Origin: Azophilus sp965214305
Lineage (GTDB): Bacteria > Pseudomonadota > Gammaproteobacteria > Pseudomonadales > Azotimanducaceae
NCBI GenBank assembly: GCA_965214305.1
Contig: OZ243949.1
Span: 124,001-188,000, forward strand
Reading direction: 5' to 3'
DNA length: 64,000 bases
This document shows, in pieces, positions 35,453-43,305 of this stretch (position 1 is the first letter of the stretch; each line of letters opens with the position of its first letter). The notes under the pieces are model-generated. The model saw only the letters and a list, made by a program, of their open reading frames with translations. It did no database searches and had not been told where the DNA came from. A program made the translations under genes and the position numbers.

Positions 35453-35597
35453 CCACTGAGAAGGGGCGAGCGGAAGCGGATTTGCAGCCGTGAATTCCGA
35501 AGGCAGAGGCTCCTAGGATCATTTGTTTTGTACAGCGAGGTGGCTTTCGTGGACGGACACGGTAGAAAATCTTCAGATCAATCAGAACTCTATCGGC

Positions 35598-35756
35598 ATG
35601 CAGATCAGCCCGACCCAAGTGCGGGACATCAATAGGGAAATCGATAAGGCAACCCCTGGCCTGCTTAAGAAGGTGCTCAAAGAGTGGATTCCCCAAGCAT
35701 GTACGAAAGAGAGCGTTAAGGTTCTGCTCGCAATGCTCGGCTTGGGGGGTTCCTAA
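35598..35756 (+). CDS. small hypothetical protein or fragment
   Basis: 52 codons from an ATG (MQISPTQVRDINREIDKATP ... LLAMLGLGGS); the frame is open upstream to 35523. The composition is protein-like with amphipathic helices, but there is no recognised family. It lies between the R-M cassette and a DarT-like remnant and may be the tail of a larger gene lost on the left. Confidence 0.35.
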   Translation: MQISPTQVRDINREIDKATPGLLKKVLKEWIPQACTKESVKVLLAMLGLGGS

Positions 35757-35758
35757 AC

Positions 35759-35992
35759 TGGCGTGATCGCGTACTCCATCGCGGTGGCCAAGAACCCATC
35801 GTTCATCTGGAAGCAGATTTCCACCAGGCGGCGGAATGGGCGGAGGGGCACGACAGGCTATGGGCCTTCACAGATTCCAACGCAGGCTCCAATTACTTCT
35901 CGGATTTCAGTGACGTGGGATATCTTGGCAAGATCGACTGGGCAGCGGCCGATGCCCATGTTTTGCTCCCGCCGCATACCGCAGCGCCATAG
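35759..35992 (+). pseudogene. DarT-like (DUF4433) ADP-ribosyltransferase remnant
   Basis: The frame reads LHRGGQEPIVHLEADFHQAA, then EWAEGHDRLWAFTDSNAGSNY and GYLGKIDWAAADAHV before a TAG. This is the central block of DarT toxins, which ADP-ribosylate thymidine in single-stranded DNA. The N-terminal NAD-binding half and the C-terminal catalytic Glu block (normally EGKQAEFLVE) are missing, so it is inactive. No DarG antitoxin is nearby. Confidence 0.65.
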
Positions 35993-36004
35993 CGCTGTGA
36001 GGTT

Positions 36005-36379
36005 TCAGTCGGCCAAAGTGACTCCTGAGCCTTCCAGCCGACGGAAGTCGGCTTCGTTTGCGGTGGCCAATGCCGCGCCGTGAGACAGGGCCGTGGCCGC
36101 GATCATGCAATCGGGCAAAGATCCGCGGCGGCGGCCTGATTCGTTGAAAAGGCGGGCTGCGATGACCGCTTGGTCGTCCGTGAAATCGTGGCGTTGCTCA
36201 ACCGCTTCCGAGGCGAATTCCAACTCATCCGGGGTCAATGGTCCGCACAGCAGCTCGGTCCAAGCAACCGCGCTCATGCCCAGGGGTTCGCCGGTTTCGA
36301 GCCACCGTCGCAGCTTCCGGTCCTCTGGCGACCCGCGGGCAAGAGCCCGAATCAGAAAGCTCGTGTCCAGTTGGATCAT
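36005..36379 (-). CDS. vapC: PIN-domain toxin, VapC-like
   Basis: A 124-residue PIN-domain ribonuclease. The acidic residues of the active site are visible: D in IQLDTSFLIRAL, E in AWTELLCG, D in LPDCMIAATAL and D in ANEADF. VapC toxins cleave RNA, often tRNA or rRNA. Its ATG overlaps the TGA of the upstream antitoxin (ATGA), a normal toxin-antitoxin layout. It is intact and probably functional. Confidence 0.9.
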   Translation of the reverse strand: MIQLDTSFLIRALARGSPEDRKLRRWLETGEPLGMSAVAWTELLCGPLTPDELEFASEAVEQRHDFTDDQAVIAARLFNESGRRRGSLPDCMIAATALSHGAALATANEADFRRLEGSGVTLAD

Positions 36380-36660
36380 TGAGCTTTCGGGAGCGTCCGC
36401 TTGCCGGTTTCACGGCGTCCAGCGATGACTTCCCGCTCCCAACTGGAAAGATCAACCCCGCGCTCCCGCACGGAGGATTGCAGCCGGTCCAGCGCTTGCA
36501 GAGCGCTTGTCTCATCCGGTGAGGCAATGGAAGCTGCCATGCGAATGGCTCGCCGCAGCACTTCGGATTTGGAAACCTGCCATTGCCGCGCCAGCGATTC
36601 AAGCGCACGGACCGAACCCACATCGAGAGTATAGGTTGACTTGATGGTGGGTATGGCCAT
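36376..36660 (-). CDS. ribbon-helix-helix antitoxin of the VapC pair
   Basis: A 94-residue protein. Residues 1-45 (IKSTYTLDVGSVRALESLAR, QVSKSEVLRRAIR) form a ribbon-helix-helix DNA-binding motif; the acidic and charged C-terminal half (SSWEREVIAGRRETGKR) would wrap the toxin. It is translated first and coupled to vapC. It should repress its own promoter at about 36.66-36.72 kb. Confidence 0.82.
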   Translation of the reverse strand: MAIPTIKSTYTLDVGSVRALESLARQWQVSKSEVLRRAIRMAASIASPDETSALQALDRLQSSVRERGVDLSSWEREVIAGRRETGKRTLPKAQ

Positions 36661-36707
36661 GCCCGAAGTATATGGCCATGTATTTTTTCGTCAATGCCCG
36701 GTCTGAC

Positions 36708-36866
36708 ATGACCGCATCGACTTCCGCCACCCATCCCGAATACGTCGTCCGCATCGACAACTTCGACCATCCGGTTTCCCTCGAATTGCACAAAATCCAC
36801 CGTGCGCTGCCCGCCTCGCCCACTCAACCCGGCTTGCTGATTTTGCTGCATAATTCCCAAAGATAA
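36708..36866 (+). CDS. small hypothetical protein, possibly truncated
   Basis: 52 codons: MTASTSATHPEYVVRIDNFD, then HPVSLELHKIHRALP and a basic tail. The R-I-D-N/LELHKIHRALP block reads like a small conserved protein whose normal C-terminus is lost. It is divergent from the antitoxin gene. Low confidence; it could be non-coding. Confidence 0.3.
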   Translation: MTASTSATHPEYVVRIDNFDHPVSLELHKIHRALPASPTQPGLLILLHNSQR

Positions 36867-36994
36867 AGGCAGATCAGAACTGCTGGCCGCTTGCCGTCAG
36901 TGGCCAGCATGGGCGCGACCACCGGGAACAGACGTGCTAGCCTAACCCAACGGCACCGCAATCCAGCGACGTAGCCGACCGACGAGGTATCCAT

Positions 36995-37834
36995 ATGTCC
37001 AGCGATGCCCACCATCGTTACCTTGCGGCACTGGGCGACGCCCAACCACTGCGTGACTACCGGTCCATCGGCGACCTGTGGCCGATTATGTGCGAAGAGG
37101 CGCGCGCCAAGGCGGCGGAGGAGCCCATTCTGGGCAGTTACTTTCATGCCACCATCCTGAATCACAAGTCTTTCGCTTCGGCGCTGAGTTTTCGCCTGGC
37201 CAGCAAGTTGGATAACCCCATGCTGCCGACCATGCTGATCCGCGACGTGATTCAGGAAGCCATCGGTGCCGATACCGGCATATTGCAGGCGGCGGAAATA
37301 GATATCCTCGCCACTTGCGCGCGTGATCCGGCCTGTGCGGACCTCTCCACGCCTTTCCTGTTCTTTAAGGGATTTCATGCGCTCCAGGCCTATCGTATCG
37401 CCCACTGGCTATGGCGCGTGGGGCGCCGCACGTTGGCGCAATTTTTTCAAAATCAAATCAGCGTCACCCTGGGCGTGGACATTCATCCCGCCGCCCGCTT
37501 CGGTGCGGGCATCATGCTTGACCACGCCACCGGACTGGTCGCCGGTGAAACCGCGGTGGTGGAGGATGACGTTTCCATCCTGCACGCCGTCACCCTTGGG
37601 GGCACCGGCAAGGTAAGCGGCGACCGACATCCCAAGATTCGCCGCGGAGTGCTGCTTGCGGCGGGCTGCAAAGTCATTGGCAATATCGAGGTTGGCGAAG
37701 GGGCCAAGGTTGGGGCCGGCAGCGTGGTGGTGGAGGACGTGCCGCCGCGTGTCACGGTGGTGGGTGTCCCCGCACGCGTTGTCGGGCGCACCACCGGTGT
37801 TCCCGCCCATTTGATGGATCAAGGCTTAGGGTAG
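36995..37834 (+). CDS. cysE: serine O-acetyltransferase
   Basis: A 279-residue CysE. It makes O-acetylserine from serine and acetyl-CoA, the first step of cysteine synthesis. An N-terminal helical domain (LWPIMCEEARAKAAEEPILG, HATILNHKSF) precedes the left-handed beta-helix with hexapeptide repeats: GVDIHPAARFGAGIMLDHAT, GLVAGETAVVEDDVSILHAV, TLGGTGK, DRHPKI. Catalytic Asp and His (LDHATG) are present. Length is typical. It stands alone, with a family R repeat beginning 8 bp after its stop. Confidence 0.96.
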   Translation: MSSDAHHRYLAALGDAQPLRDYRSIGDLWPIMCEEARAKAAEEPILGSYFHATILNHKSFASALSFRLASKLDNPMLPTMLIRDVIQEAIGADTGILQAAEIDILATCARDPACADLSTPFLFFKGFHALQAYRIAHWLWRVGRRTLAQFFQNQISVTLGVDIHPAARFGAGIMLDHATGLVAGETAVVEDDVSILHAVTLGGTGKVSGDRHPKIRRGVLLAAGCKVIGNIEVGEGAKVGAGSVVVEDVPPRVTVVGVPARVVGRTTGVPAHLMDQGLG

Positions 37835-37841
37835 GACCGCC

Positions 37842-37921
37842 GTGCCGCAGTTTGAATTTTTCGGCCGCGGGACGCCGCAGCTGGCGCAGTCTCCAAATCC
37901 AAATCAATGCAAACTGATACA
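37842..37921. repeat. family R dispersed repeat, copy 2
   Basis: gtgccgcagtttgaattttt to caaactgatacagga, about 90% identical by eye to the 22241-22320 copy, in the same orientation. It lies directly downstream of cysE. Confidence 0.85.
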
Positions 37922-38016
37922 GGATCTCTTGCCGTAGTTTGTTGTGGTCGTGGCAGTCGGGTATATAGCTGCCAAATTTTGGGAAACGGAAGTAAGCAAG
38001 TGGGAATGGTTGAGTT

Positions 38017-38436
38017 GTGAGTTCGTCACCCATCAAGCGCCCGGAGCGCCCCCTCTACTCGCTGGACGGCATCGTCATCGGCACCCTGCTCGGCTCGCTG
38101 ATCGCGGGTATCTATATGATGCTACACAACTACCTGACGCTGGGTTCGCCACGGCTGGCGAAGCAAACCCTCTTCGTGGGGCTCTCCCTTTACGGTATTG
38201 TGCTAATCGCCAGCGCCTTTGCGCCGCCGCAACCCACCATCGCCTTGATTTTCGCCATCGGCCAAGCCGGGGCTGCCTACCTGGCAGCGCGGCTTCTGCA
38301 AGGCCCAAGCATTGCCTACTACGTTAAGCAGGGCACTGAAGTTCACGGCCTGTTTCGTTCCGCCCTGGTGGGCCTAATGGCGGGTATCTTCTCCTTCTTC
38401 GTAGCGCTTGTGCTGTATGCGTTGATGAATATCTAG
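38017..38436 (+). CDS. small four-helix membrane protein, unknown
   Basis: A 139-residue protein with a GTG start. Four predicted membrane helices: IVIGTLLGSLIAGIYMMLHN, TLFVGLSLYGIVLIASAF, TIALIFAIGQAGAAYLAARLL and SALVGLMAGIFSFFVALVL. There are no known catalytic residues and no family recognised. It is not obviously linked to its neighbours. Confidence 0.6.
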   Translation: MSSSPIKRPERPLYSLDGIVIGTLLGSLIAGIYMMLHNYLTLGSPRLAKQTLFVGLSLYGIVLIASAFAPPQPTIALIFAIGQAGAAYLAARLLQGPSIAYYVKQGTEVHGLFRSALVGLMAGIFSFFVALVLYALMNI

Positions 38437-38502
38437 CCCTGATATCCCACCCATTTCCCCGGGGGTCCACCGATGCAAGAACAGAAACCGATTCCCGAGC
38501 AA

Positions 38503-38613
38503 GAGCGGGCCTGCGGGGCTTCCCTTGCGGTGCCGTTAAGCTCGTCCCGTCCCCTCTCCGATAAGCAGGAAAATCGTGCCCAGCGCCGCAAGGGAAGCCC
38601 CGCAGGCCCGCTC
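38503..38613. repeat. family H hairpin repeat, copy 3
   Basis: 31-bp arms (38503-38533, 38583-38613) with one G-T type mismatch. The loop is the complement of that in copy 2, so the element is inverted relative to copies 1 and 2 although the arms are the same as copy 2. Confidence 0.95.
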
Positions 38614-38657
38614 GCTGCCGACTAGTGCGCTTAAAATCTTGCCACATAGAGGCTCCC

Positions 38658-38820
38658 AGGAGCCTCTGCCTTCGGAAGTCGCGAAAGCGAAAATCCGCTA
38701 TCGCCGTTCCGTCGGCCGGTCGATTGAGGCGAATATCGAGCCATATGCAACGAAATCGAGCGGCTGACGGGGCGGATGAGAGCGGATTTGCAGCCGCGAA
38801 TTCCGCAGGTAGAGGCTCCC
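38658..38820. repeat. family M MITE-like repeat, copy A
   Basis: 163 bp with ends aggagcctctgcc and (complement) gggagcctctacc. Interior segments gaagtcgcgaaagcgaaaa and gaggcgaatatcgagccata recur in copies at 46.0 and 55.6 kb. A short extra end (gaggctccc) abuts its left side. Confidence 0.9.
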
Positions 38821-38920
38821 AGCCCGCGGACGGCATTGCCAGCCTCGGGCAAAAGGGTTCTGCAATGCGTCGGGAGCGTATAGGATGCGTCAACTTTCAA
38901 TATCCGAATAAGGCATGCAC

Positions 38921-39943
38921 ATGAACATCAACCGCCAATGGATACTCACCAAACGCCCGTTTGGCATGGTTGGGCGCGATAACTTCGACTACCAAGAAAC
39001 ACCGATACCCACAGCGGGCGACGGCGAGGTGCTGGTGCGCAACCTGTACCTTTCCTTCGACCCCACGCAACGCGGCTGGATGGAAGACCGGGAAAGTTAT
39101 ATGCCGCCGGTGCAAATCGGCGAACCCATGCGCGCCGGCACAGTCGGTCAGGTGGCGGCGTCCAATCATCCGGATTTCGCAACCGGTGAGCTGGTACAGA
39201 CCCTGGGTGGTTGGCAGGATTTCTGCGTTGCCAGCCCATCAACAGCGCCGATGGCTCTGAACAAAGTACAGGCCGGTTTGGACCCGGCCATGCTGCTCTC
39301 GGTACTCGGCACCACCGGCCAAACCGCATACTGGGGCCTGCTTGACCTGGGCAAACCGCAAAGCGGGGAAACGGTGCTGGTCTCCGGCGCCGCCGGGGCC
39401 ACCGGCTCGGTGGCGGGGCAGATTGCCCGCATCAGGGGCTGCCGTGTCATCGGCATTGCCGGCGGGCCGGAAAAGTGTGCCTGGCTAACCGAACAGGCCC
39501 GCTTCGACGCGGCCATCGACTACAAGAACGAGGATGTGGATGCGCGCATCGGCGAACTGTGCCCCAACCGAGTGGACGTATTCTTCGACAATGTGGGCGG
39601 CGATATCCTCGAGGCGGCGCTCAACCACATCAACCTGCGCGCCCGGGTGGTGCTGTGCGGCGGCATCTCCAACTACAACGCCACGAAACCGGTGCCCGGC
39701 CCGGCCAACCTGATGAATCTCGTCATCCTGCGCGCCCGCATGGAGGGCTTTATCGTCATTGATTATATGGACCGATTTGCCGCCTCCGCCGCCGAGTTAA
39801 CGAGCTGGGTGCAGAGCGGCGAACTGGTTTACCAAGTGGATGTTCAGGAAGGGTTCGAGAACATTCCCGACACCCTGAATCGGTTATTCACCGGCAGGAA
39901 TATGGGCAAACAATTGCTGAAGCTGGGCGAACCGAGTTCCTAG
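38921..39943 (+). CDS. NADP-dependent oxidoreductase of the MDR / CurA-like family
   Basis: A 340-residue zinc-free medium-chain reductase, like E. coli CurA/YncB and prostaglandin/leukotriene reductases, which reduce conjugated double bonds with NADPH. The N-terminal part has VLVRNLYLSFDPTQRGWM and MRAGTVGQVAAS; the Rossmann part has VLVSGAAGATGSVAGQIARI, IGIAGGPEKCAWL, DVFFDNVGGDILEAAL and VVLCGGISNYN. The substrate is unknown. I chose the ATG at 38921 (AAGG 8 nt upstream) over one two codons earlier. A family M repeat lies 100 bp upstream. Confidence 0.92.
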   Translation: MNINRQWILTKRPFGMVGRDNFDYQETPIPTAGDGEVLVRNLYLSFDPTQRGWMEDRESYMPPVQIGEPMRAGTVGQVAASNHPDFATGELVQTLGGWQDFCVASPSTAPMALNKVQAGLDPAMLLSVLGTTGQTAYWGLLDLGKPQSGETVLVSGAAGATGSVAGQIARIRGCRVIGIAGGPEKCAWLTEQARFDAAIDYKNEDVDARIGELCPNRVDVFFDNVGGDILEAALNHINLRARVVLCGGISNYNATKPVPGPANLMNLVILRARMEGFIVIDYMDRFAASAAELTSWVQSGELVYQVDVQEGFENIPDTLNRLFTGRNMGKQLLKLGEPSS

Positions 39944-39990
39944 GAACCCGCGCCCTAGGAATTCGCGGCGGCAAAATTTCGTTCTGGCCA
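39944..39990. repeat. degenerate family M end fragment
   Basis: aggaacccgcgccctaggaattcgcggcggcaaaa resembles the end of the reversed family M copy at 55588-55750 (agcctctgcccgcggaattcgcggctgcaaa). It looks like a decayed remnant between the oxidoreductase and paaE. Confidence 0.4.
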
Positions 39991-40072
39991 TTGTTCAGCC
40001 AGTTGCTTCCACGCGCCGACATTGGTGCGATTCGATGCGCTGCTCGTCCCGCTCTCGCGAAAGGTGGCAGCC

Positions 40073-41158
40073 TTAGACGTCATAATCAAGCTCGACCTCG
40101 GGCGAAACCGGATGGCTTTGGCAGCTAAGCACAAAGCCATCGGCAACCTCTTGTTCGGACAGGGCATGGTTGACATCCATTTCCACCCGCCCCTTGAGAA
40201 CCCGCGCCTTGCAGGTGGCACAGACGCCGTCCTTGCAGGCATAGGGCACATCAAGGCCCCTGGCGCTCGCCCGGTCGAGCAGGTTTTCGCCGCTGTACTC
40301 CAAGTCGAAAAAATAGCGTTTGGCGTTCAATCGCACCAATACCCTGGCCGCATCGCCGCCGAACCGGCGTACCCGCTCCTCCTGTCTGCGCATGCGCTCC
40401 GCCGCGTCTTCGGCGGAAGCGGAAAATAATTCGCAGTGGATGTGCGCCGCCGCAACGCCTTCGCCGCGCAACCCGCGGGTAACCTCCGAGACCATGGATT
40501 CGGGGCCGCACAGATAGAATTCATCAAAGCCCGCCAAGGGCAGTAGCCGCTTGATGAACTGAGCGCCCTTGGCGTTGTTGATACGGCCGTTGAACAACTC
40601 GTTGTCCTGCAGTTCTTCACTAAACACCGGAATCAAATGAAAGCGGCCCAAGAAACGGTTTTTCAACGCGAGCAGGTCGTGGCGAAACATCATGGACGCG
40701 GTTGTTTTGTTGCCGTACAGCAAGGTGGCGCGGCTGGTCGGATTACCGTTTAGCGTAGTCTGGATGATCGACAAAATCGGCGTTATGCCGCTGCCCGCCG
40801 CGATGCAAAGATAACCGATACCGGGTTTGTCGGCGTTGGCGGCGACGAAGCGGCCTTCCGGTGTCGCCACTTGCAGCTTGGCACCCGCCCGTAATTCCCG
40901 GTTGGCGTAGGTGCTGAAGCGCCCCCCCGGCTGCTGTTTGATGGCAACCTCAAGCGGAGCCCCGGGCATACTGCAAATCGAGTACGAGCGGCGCACCGGC
41001 ACACCATCGATGTTTCGCTCAAACGTCAGGTATTGGCCTGGCTTGAATGCATACTCAGCGGCTAATTCATCGGGAATTTCCAAACAAACGCGCACGGCTT
41101 CGTCGGTTTCCGGTTGCACATGGGCAACCCTGAGACGATGCGTCTTCATGGCGGCCAT
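40073..41158 (-). CDS. paaE: phenylacetyl-CoA epoxidase reductase subunit PaaE
   Basis: A 361-residue electron-transfer subunit that passes electrons from NADPH to the PaaABC epoxidase. Domains: FAD-binding (KPGQYLTFERNIDGVPVRRSYSI, at about 40-63), NAD(P)-binding (IAAGSGITPILSIIQTTL, LCGPESMV), and a C-terminal plant-type 2Fe-2S domain with YACKDGVCATCKARVLKG and a final Cys in VLSCQSHP. It is the last gene of the paaABCE run, starting 18 bp after paaC. The ATG at 41158 or one three codons later may be used. Confidence 0.94.
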   Translation of the reverse strand: MAAMKTHRLRVAHVQPETDEAVRVCLEIPDELAAEYAFKPGQYLTFERNIDGVPVRRSYSICSMPGAPLEVAIKQQPGGRFSTYANRELRAGAKLQVATPEGRFVAANADKPGIGYLCIAAGSGITPILSIIQTTLNGNPTSRATLLYGNKTTASMMFRHDLLALKNRFLGRFHLIPVFSEELQDNELFNGRINNAKGAQFIKRLLPLAGFDEFYLCGPESMVSEVTRGLRGEGVAAAHIHCELFSASAEDAAERMRRQEERVRRFGGDAARVLVRLNAKRYFFDLEYSGENLLDRASARGLDVPYACKDGVCATCKARVLKGRVEMDVNHALSEQEVADGFVLSCQSHPVSPEVELDYDV

Positions 41159-41176
41159 TGCCGAAGCTTGTTACGG

Positions 41177-41917
41177 CTACCAGTTCGCATTGGGATGGGT
41201 ACGCGCTAGGTGCTGCATTTCCGCCAGCATGGAACCGAGGTGTTCCGTGTGTTTGCCACTACGGCCGCCGGTAACCCGCCGCTTGCCCAACGGCAGTGCC
41301 AAGCTGGCGGCACCGATGGTCTCGGCGACCGCCACCGACCAGGGGCGCTCAAGATCGGCCCGATCGGGCAGCACCCCCGAAGCAATGAGGCTTGCCTCCT
41401 CCGCGGCCACGAGGAACATTTCGGACTGATACCCCCAAACATCCTCCAATGCGGATTGCATGCGCTTGTGGCTCTCCTCGGTGCCGTCGCCGAGACGCTT
41501 GAGCCATTCGCTGGAGTGGCGCCGGTGATAGGCCGCTTCCTTGAGGCACTTGTCGGCAATCTCGGCGAGGTTGGCGTCGGCGCTCTTGGCCAGCCGCGCG
41601 AGGTAGAGTTCGTCGAACAGATCCACCAGGAACTGGCGTGCGTAAACGGCGGCGAAATCGTCACCGGGCAGTTCATAGATCAAGAGATTTCGGTAGTCGG
41701 GCGCATCGCGCAAGTAGGCGTATTCGTCTTCGCTGCGCCCGCCTAGCGATGCAGCGTACTCATACAGCGCCCGTGCTCGACCCAGCAGGTCCAGGGCGGT
41801 GTTCGTGATGGCCAGGTCTTCTTCGAGAAAGGGCGCCTTGCCGCACCACTCCGAGAGGCGATGCCCTAAAACCAAGGCGTCGTCGGCAAGCCCGACCACT
41901 GCGTTGAGCAAGCTCAC
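41177..41917 (-). CDS. paaC: phenylacetyl-CoA epoxidase structural subunit PaaC
   Basis: A 246-residue ferritin-like subunit that forms a tight heterodimer with PaaA but lacks a diiron centre. Family features: LADDALVLGHRLSEWCGKAPFLEEDLAITN, LDLLGRARALYEYAA, YLRDAPDYRNLLIYELPGDDF, KEAAYHRRHSSEWLKRLGDG. Its ATG overlaps the paaB stop by 4 bp (41914-41917), indicating translational coupling. In other bacteria paaD follows; here paaE comes directly. Confidence 0.94.
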   Translation of the reverse strand: MSLLNAVVGLADDALVLGHRLSEWCGKAPFLEEDLAITNTALDLLGRARALYEYAASLGGRSEDEYAYLRDAPDYRNLLIYELPGDDFAAVYARQFLVDLFDELYLARLAKSADANLAEIADKCLKEAAYHRRHSSEWLKRLGDGTEESHKRMQSALEDVWGYQSEMFLVAAEEASLIASGVLPDRADLERPWSVAVAETIGAASLALPLGKRRVTGGRSGKHTEHLGSMLAEMQHLARTHPNANW

Positions 41918-42198
41918 AGATGCTTAACCCCTTCCGGTAGTTTGTACCAAGTTGCCTGTCGGTAGGGCTTGTTGTCGGCGGGGTCGAAGAACGAGGGCGC
42001 GTCTTCTTCCTGGGAGGCAACGATATCGCTGGAGCGCACCACCCAAAGGCTCACCCCCTCGCGACGGCGGGTGTAGATTTCGCGGGCGTATTGCAGCGCC
42101 ATCTCCGCATCCTGGGCGCGCAGGCTGCCGGCGTGGCGGTGCTCCAAGCCACGCCGGGCACGCACAAAGACTTCGTAGAGGGGCATTGCTTCAGCCAT
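41914..42198 (-). CDS. paaB: phenylacetyl-CoA epoxidase subunit PaaB
   Basis: A 94-residue protein, the usual PaaB length. Features: MPLYEVFVRARRGLEHRHAG, SLRAQDAEMALQYAREIYTRR, GVSLWVVRSSDI, FFDPADNKPYRQATWYKLPEGVKHL. PaaB bridges two PaaAC dimers in the complex and is essential for activity. It lies between paaA (27 bp) and paaC (4-bp overlap). Confidence 0.96.
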   Translation of the reverse strand: MAEAMPLYEVFVRARRGLEHRHAGSLRAQDAEMALQYAREIYTRRREGVSLWVVRSSDIVASQEEDAPSFFDPADNKPYRQATWYKLPEGVKHL

Positions 42199-42225
42199 GG
42201 CGGTGATCCTTGACGGTGCCGGCTA

Positions 42226-43185
42226 CTAGCCTTGTTCGGAGTGTTTTTCCGCGTAGGCCGCCACCGCCTCGCGCACCCATGTGCCTGCCTCGTGAACCCG
42301 CCGGTGCGTCGCTAAGCGCTCCCGATTGCAGGGCCCGTCGCCGGCGACGACGCGGTTGAACTCGTCCCAATCGATGGCACCGGTACGGTAATGGCCCGCC
42401 TCCGCATCCCACTCAAGGTCCGGATCGGGGATTTCCAGCCCGAGAATCTGCGCCTGTTGCACCGCCTGGTCGATGAATTTTTGCCGCAGGTCGTCGTTGG
42501 AGTAGCGCTTGATCTTCCAAGCCATGGACTGGGAACTGTGCGTGGAATCGGCGTCCGGCGGACCGAACATCTGGATGCTCGGCCACCACCAGCGGTTCAG
42601 CGCATCCTGGGCCATGGCTTTTTGTTCGGGCGTTCCCTTGGCCAAGGTATACATGATGTCGTAGCCCTGCCGCTGATGGAAACTTTCCTCCTTGCAAATA
42701 CGCACCATAGCGCGAGCATAGGGGCCGTAGGAGCAACGCTGCAACGGGATTTGATTGATGATGGCCGCACTGTCCACCAACCAGCCGATAGCGCCTATAT
42801 CCGCCCAGGTTAGCGCCGGATAATTGAAGATTGACGAATATTTCGCGCGCTCGTCGTGCAGCGCCGCAATCATCTCCTCGCGGCTGGCACCCAGGGTTTC
42901 GGCGGCGCTGTACAGATAGAGCCCGTGGCCGCCCTCGTCCTGCACCTTGGAGAGCAGGATGGTTTTGCGTTTGAGCGACGGGGCGCGGGTAATCCAGGAA
43001 CCCTCCGGCTGCATGCCAATCACCTCGGAGTGAGCATGCTGGGAAATTTGACGGATCAACGTCCTGCGATACGCCTCCGGCATCCAGTCCTTTGGTTCGA
43101 TGCGTTCATCGTTGTCGATACGGGCCTGAAAACGGGCTTCGAGGTCCAATGCTTCGGACACGTCCACACTCCTGTAGGGATTCAT
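42226..43185 (-). CDS. paaA: phenylacetyl-CoA 1,2-epoxidase catalytic subunit PaaA
   Basis: A 319-residue diiron monooxygenase subunit. It converts phenylacetyl-CoA to its ring 1,2-epoxide. Features include RRTLIRQISQHAHSEVIGMQPEG, LLSKVQDEGGHGLYLY (carboxylate-His iron ligands E-x-x-H), VRICKEESFHQRQGY (second E-x-x-H) and NRWWWPSIQMFGPPD. It is the first gene of paaABCE; the promoter should lie in the 43.19-43.30 kb space shared with divergent trxB. Ring-opening and beta-oxidation genes of the pathway (paaGZFHJ, paaK) are not in the window. Confidence 0.96.
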   Translation of the reverse strand: MNPYRSVDVSEALDLEARFQARIDNDERIEPKDWMPEAYRRTLIRQISQHAHSEVIGMQPEGSWITRAPSLKRKTILLSKVQDEGGHGLYLYSAAETLGASREEMIAALHDERAKYSSIFNYPALTWADIGAIGWLVDSAAIINQIPLQRCSYGPYARAMVRICKEESFHQRQGYDIMYTLAKGTPEQKAMAQDALNRWWWPSIQMFGPPDADSTHSSQSMAWKIKRYSNDDLRQKFIDQAVQQAQILGLEIPDPDLEWDAEAGHYRTGAIDWDEFNRVVAGDGPCNRERLATHRRVHEAGTWVREAVAAYAEKHSEQG

Positions 43186-43231
43186 CCATCAAGCTACCAC
43201 ATTGAGGCGCAACATCAATCAGGCGGAGGCC

Positions 43232-43250
43232 CCCAAGAGCCTCTGCCTAG
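43232..43250. repeat. family M end fragment
   Basis: caagagcctctgcctag matches the end motif of family M. Only the terminal ~18 bp are present, between paaA and trxB. Confidence 0.5.
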
Positions 43251-43305
43251 ACAACCCACAAGAGGCCCGCGTTAAATGAACGATCTTTAGTGAGGCGGGG
43301 TCTTC

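Larger units (their letters stand above)
33068..35514. mobile_element. R-M cassette bounded by family M repeat ends
   Basis: The left boundary aggagcctctgccttcgg (33068-33085) and the right boundary (about 35472-35514: gcggatttgcagcc, then ccgaaggcagaggctcct) match the two ends of the 162-bp family M repeats in the same orientation. Inside are a defective IS1595-type transposase, a C5 methyltransferase and an Eco29kI-like endonuclease, nearly gapless. The segment 33086-33180 has no recognised content; 33179-33199 (gggctagtgtcctgtcccgc) may be the IS1595 left end. Either the cassette is the long parent of the MITE-like repeats or it inserted into one of them. Confidence 0.6.
38437..38920. other. 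gene-free stretch filled by two repeats
   Basis: Contains a family H hairpin (38503-38613) and a family M repeat (38658-38820). The last 100 bp should hold the promoter of the oxidoreductase gene. No coding frame is supported. Confidence 0.7.

Noticed and set aside
36376..36660. Naming the antitoxin vapB
   Set aside because: The fold is ribbon-helix-helix, which occurs with several toxin families; only the PIN toxin is clearly recognisable, so no symbol is given for the antitoxin.
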